Origin: Bacteroidota bacterium
Lineage (GTDB): Bacteria > Bacteroidota > Bacteroidia > Cytophagales > Cyclobacteriaceae
Assembly (NCBI GenBank): GCA_023417785.1
Contig: JAEZEH010000031.1
Span: 1 to 64,000 of the forward strand
Reading direction: 5' to 3'
DNA: 64,000 nucleotides
The notes beneath the pieces were generated by a model. It did no database searches. It was not told where the DNA came from and was given only the letters and a program-made list of their open reading frames with translations. The position numbers and the translations under genes were made by a program. Every line of letters begins with the position of its first letter. The first letter of the stretch is position 1. Positions 61,224-64,000 of this stretch are shown here, one piece after another.

Positions 61224-61862
61224 CTAAAGCGCGAGATTCGTTATTTCATTTCGTGAGATCTGAATACGTTTTTGCGATTCGAGCTTTTTCAAAAGCCGTG
61301 AAATTACTTCACGCGAAGAATTCAGATCGTCGGCTATTTCCTGATGGGTGATTTTTATATTATCCGACTTAAGCGCCTGGAATTGCCTTTTCAAAAAGAA
61401 TTCAAGCTTTTCATCCATCGAATGGAAGGCGATCTGATCAATGACCTGGAGCAATTCCTCAAAACGCGAACGATATGTTTCAAGCACGAAATAATACCAA
61501 TTCCGGTAATCGTGCATGAGGCCATCCATGTACTGGAGCGGAATGGCCAGAGCTTCGACATCAGAGACCGCCTTTGCCTTCACTTCGCTCAATTCGTTTC
61601 GGGTGGCACAAATCATTGACAACGCACAGGCATGGCCCGCTTCCAGGTAGTAAAGAAAGAATTCCTCACCATCCGCGCCCTCCCGGTACAACTTCACGCG
61701 ACCGCTGAGGATGAGCAGAGATTGTTTGAAGTATTGGCCGGTTCGCATCAGTACATCGCCTTCCTGAAAACGAATTGTGTTTCCAATTTTGCTCAGGTGT
61801 TCGATTAATTCCGGATCAAACGCCGGAAAGGTGGTTTGAAGGTCTAAAACAGGTTCATTCAT
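61224..61862 (-). CDS. Crp/Fnr-family regulator
   Basis: The protein has 212 residues. It has a cyclic-nucleotide-type sensor barrel (about 20-130) and a C-terminal winged HTH with ITHQEIADDLNSSREVISRLLKKLESQKRI. The sensor includes GHACALSMICATRNELS, a pair of Cys six residues apart. It lacks the four-Cys Fe-S motif of Fnr. The adjacent sulfur-oxidation gene suggests it may sense reactive sulfur, with the cysteines as candidates. That is an inference. Confidence 0.88.
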   Translation of the reverse strand: MNEPVLDLQTTFPAFDPELIEHLSKIGNTIRFQEGDVLMRTGQYFKQSLLILSGRVKLYREGADGEEFFLYYLEAGHACALSMICATRNELSEVKAKAVSDVEALAIPLQYMDGLMHDYRNWYYFVLETYRSRFEELLQVIDQIAFHSMDEKLEFFLKRQFQALKSDNIKITHQEIADDLNSSREVISRLLKKLESQKRIQISRNEITNLAL

Positions 61863-61955
61863 ATGCGCGCAGGTCGACTAACCGCAGTACAATATACGGT
61901 CGTTACCTACTGAACAAAAATGGACCTGAAACGTTCCGGCTGAAGCAATCTGCGA

Positions 61956-62087
61956 TCAAAAACTGGCTGCGCCGCACTGACCCAATATCACCCAGATAAT
62001 AATAAACACGAGGACGGTTCCAAAACAGCCACCGCCGAGTTTTTTGGCCCCGTATCCGGCGATGATAGCGCGAAAGAAATTATTCAT
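61956..62087 (-). CDS. 43-residue glycine-rich single-helix membrane protein
   Basis: A short frame of 43 residues from an ATG at 62087: a basic start (NNFFRAIIAGYGAKKL), a GGGCFG turn, and one membrane helix (TVLVFIIIWVILG) with Cys near the end. It resembles small Bacteroidota membrane proteins with an AKKLGGGCFG-type pattern, from memory. It sits in the 337-base gap between the Crp/Fnr gene and the aldehyde dehydrogenase gene, on the same strand as both. Confidence 0.65.
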   Translation of the reverse strand: MNNFFRAIIAGYGAKKLGGGCFGTVLVFIIIWVILGQCGAASF

Positions 62088-62199
62088 ATGAGAAGGTTTT
62101 TCGGCAGTAACTATAAACACATGCCAGCAGCAGAGACAGAGACCATTCCCGGTCTTGCCGCGGAGAAATCAAAAGCAGCTAAATCCACGATCGCATCGC

Positions 62200-63585
62200 T
62201 CAGCTCTTTCTAAGGTGATAAGCTTTAGGCCTGACGACTGCGCGGAATCCAGCGTGGGATAACATAGCACCAAATCCAGAATGTTTTCGCCCACTCCAGG
62301 GCAACGATGCGCTTACGCGATCGCAGCAATTCCAGTAACCCGTGCCTGTATCAAGTTGGTCCAGAATGTCCTCGGCACGCTTCCGATTATTGCAGTATAC
62401 AGCCGCGGTGAGGCCGTATTCCGTCTCGGCCATTTTTTCGATCGCCTCAGCGTCACTTTTCACTTTCATGATGCCTATTACCGGACCGAACGATTCTTCT
62501 CGCATCAATCGCATGTCGTGATTCACATCCACCACCACAGTGGGCTCAAAATAATATCCCTTCCCCGGCATCCGTTTCCCTCCAGTAAGAACCCGGGCAC
62601 CTTTCGACACCGCATCCGTGATTTGATCCTCAAGAATTTTTCGTTGTTCCTCTCGTGCAACAGGTCCTATGTACACGCCTTCAGCAAATGGATCCCCGAT
62701 CTTGTATCCCTGCACTTCGTCAAGAAACACCCGGACATATTCGTCGTAAATGCGCTCATGGACATATATGCGTTCCACGGCGCAGCAACTCTGGCCGTTG
62801 TTGTAAAAAGCGCCATCGGCGGTGGCGGATGCAACACGTGCAATGTCCGACAACACATCATCGGCAACATAAAGAGGATCCTTACCGCCCATTTCACACT
62901 GACAGGGAACCATCTTCTCCGCAACGCGTGAATAGATATAACTGCCAGTCCTGTTGGATCCGGTAAAGAAGTATCCATCAAAGGGCAGATCCAGCAAGCA
63001 TTCCCCCGTAGATCGATCCCCATAGGCGGTTTGAAATACAGTTTCAGGGACACCTGCTTTCAGCAACAAGCGGTTGATCTCCGCTCCGGTAAGCGTCGCG
63101 TATTCCGAAGGCTTGTACATCACTGCGTTGCCGGCAAGCAGAGCCGTGACGAACACATTGACCCCGACCAGATACGGGTAGTTCCATGCCGAGATGTTAC
63201 AAATAACACCAAGAGGTTCATAACGTATTACCTCGGCGATTTGATCATCGGAGAACATTATTTCATCCGACAAATATGTCGCAGCATTATTAATCAGCCA
63301 GTCGATTCGTGTTCGTGCTCCGGTAATCTCATTCCGCGACTGCGACAGGGGTTTCCCTACCTCACATGAGAGGATTTCACAAAGGTGCCTGCGCTCTGCT
63401 TCAAGAAGCTCTGAAAACCCGCGAACGATCGCTATCCGTTCTTTCAGTTCCACGTTTCTCCATTGCACCCTGCCGGTCTTCAGGATCTGGATTTTTTTTG
63501 ACAATGTCTCCCTATTGTCGCAGAGTACCTCGCTGATAACATCCTCTGTCGAGGGATTAATTATTTTCATTTTGTGTTGCTCCAT
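62200..63585 (-). CDS. NAD(P)-dependent aldehyde dehydrogenase
   Basis: The protein has 461 residues from the ATG at 63585 (a GTG at 63597 would overlap the upstream gene stop as ATGTGA). The Rossmann cofactor motif is FTGSNRTGSYI, catalytic Glu is in EMGGKDPLYV, and the nucleophile Cys is in NNGQSCCAVERIYV. SYNGPVIGIMKV-like C-terminal motif is present as EESFGPVIGI. With the puuD-like gene immediately upstream it fits a gamma-glutamylaminobutyraldehyde or related dehydrogenase (PuuC role) in putrescine/GABA breakdown, though other aldehydes are possible. Confidence 0.92.
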   Translation of the reverse strand: MEQHKMKIINPSTEDVISEVLCDNRETLSKKIQILKTGRVQWRNVELKERIAIVRGFSELLEAERRHLCEILSCEVGKPLSQSRNEITGARTRIDWLINNAATYLSDEIMFSDDQIAEVIRYEPLGVICNISAWNYPYLVGVNVFVTALLAGNAVMYKPSEYATLTGAEINRLLLKAGVPETVFQTAYGDRSTGECLLDLPFDGYFFTGSNRTGSYIYSRVAEKMVPCQCEMGGKDPLYVADDVLSDIARVASATADGAFYNNGQSCCAVERIYVHERIYDEYVRVFLDEVQGYKIGDPFAEGVYIGPVAREEQRKILEDQITDAVSKGARVLTGGKRMPGKGYYFEPTVVVDVNHDMRLMREESFGPVIGIMKVKSDAEAIEKMAETEYGLTAAVYCNNRKRAEDILDQLDTGTGYWNCCDRVSASLPWSGRKHSGFGAMLSHAGFRAVVRPKAYHLRKS

Positions 63586-63593
63586 AGTGAAGT

Positions 63594-64000
63594 TCACATT
63601 CTGCTTTTGGCGGCTTCCACAAAAGCAAGTTTAATGTTACGGGAAAAAGGACTTGTCATATCAGTCATCCGTTCGGGATGCCACTGTACCAGCATAAGGA
63701 ACGGCTTCCCTTCCGGCGCCTTTCTTTCAATGCCTTCGACGACACCGTCCGCAGAGAAACAATTTACAACCAGTCCCGCACCGACCATTTCCGCGCTTTG
63801 GTGATGAGCGCTATTGATTTTTCCATCTATTTCATCAGTAATTCGGACAAGTAAGCTATCGCCATCTACACGCAGTCCGTGGTACCGGTCGCGGTCTGCA
63901 AATTTGCTGTGGTTGTACTTCCCGAATGATGGAATATCCGGTATCAGGGTTCCTCCGAAAAACACATTGGCCATCTGAAGTCCTCTGCAAATGCCAAATA
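63594..64000 (-). CDS. gamma-glutamyl-GABA hydrolase-like peptidase C26, 5' end missing
   Basis: The visible part runs off the window edge; its true start lies beyond 64000. The frame continues through an in-frame ATG at 63974 to FGICRGLQ at the edge, so that ATG is not the start. ICRG supplies the class I glutamine amidotransferase nucleophile Cys. The late MLVQWHPERM supplies the catalytic His-Glu. Such enzymes (PuuD) cut gamma-glutamyl-GABA to GABA and glutamate. Its stop overlaps the extended start of the aldehyde dehydrogenase gene. Confidence 0.88.
   Translation of the reverse strand, partial: FGICRGLQMANVFFGGTLIPDIPSFGKYNHSKFADRDRYHGLRVDGDSLLVRITDEIDGKINSAHHQSAEMVGAGLVVNCFSADGVVEGIERKAPEGKPFLMLVQWHPERMTDMTSPFSRNIKLAFVEAAKSRM

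Noticed and set aside
62281..62931. 216-codon antisense frame inside the aldehyde dehydrogenase gene
   Set aside because: Shadow of a gene with full catalytic motifs on the other strand.
1..64000. tRNA, rRNA, riboswitch, transposon, prophage or defence genes
   Set aside because: No signature sequence was found in any region on either strand. A small RNA or a divergent riboswitch could still be missed without a covariance search.

Overview
The window looks like a chromosomal segment of a Bacteroidota bacterium, most likely of the order Cytophagales. This is inferred from gene content: an outer-membrane receptor with an N-terminal carboxypeptidase-regulatory domain beside a TonB gene, three ~800-residue FtsX/MacB-type permeases without an ATPase gene, DUF2911, DUF6155 and SIMPL proteins, an AsmA-like gene of the Bacteroidota type, and starts that mostly lack a clear Shine-Dalgarno sequence. 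I see no rRNA, tRNA, CRISPR array, transposase, integrase or phage gene. The segment reads as ordinary core and accessory chromosome with many single-gene units.

Layout. 1-9.8 kb: a degenerate intergenic repeat, DUF2911, a RidA-like protein, a membrane-anchored hydrolase, two small proteins, helD with a frameshifted mscS upstream, a DUF2254 membrane protein and a dicarboxylate/amino-acid symporter. 10-19 kb: a short alpha-glucan phosphorylase, then a minus-strand set (membrane-bound dehydrogenase/cytochrome c protein, phytanoyl-CoA dioxygenase-like protein, FtsX permease), divergent from a secreted sugar isomerase-like protein. 19-28 kb: a VTT membrane protein, katG with a clear terminator, an SRPBCC protein, a 5'-3' exonuclease, a two-domain secreted esterase and a PQQ quinohaemoprotein dehydrogenase. 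28-36.7 kb: DUF6155, divergent tonB and TonB-dependent receptor, an M20 peptidase, a lipoprotein beta-carbonic anhydrase, an exported RidA and a three-gene set of small proteins. 37-45 kb: a methyltransferase, a P1 peptidase, an SDR oxidoreductase with an AraC regulator and a convincing operator, a SIMPL/GNAT/membrane protein operon, a serine hydrolase and a lactate permease. 45-56 kb: a decayed AsmA-like gene, two more FtsX permeases, a YjbR protein, a GH26 mannanase-like enzyme, a second serine hydrolase and tiny membrane proteins. 56-64 kb: a STAS-like protein, two convergent L,D-transpeptidases, a Crp/Fnr regulator with a persulfide dioxygenase-rhodanese protein, and a puuD-puuC-like pair running off the right edge.

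How the genes fit together. Exported functions dominate: PQQ and membrane-bound dehydrogenases feeding c-type haem domains, secreted esterases, serine hydrolases, GH26, a P1 peptidase, an exported RidA and a lipoprotein carbonic anhydrase. This suggests a free-living heterotroph that processes organic matter in its periplasm and at its surface. The most useful unexpected signals are: a heptanucleotide repeat (consensus AAATCYG) at several gene junctions; a 21-bp-spaced direct-repeat operator between araC and its SDR target; two genes (mscS and the AsmA-like gene) broken by single-base indels whose repair restores the family sequence; and four very small membrane proteins. I found no clear new defence or biosynthetic system.
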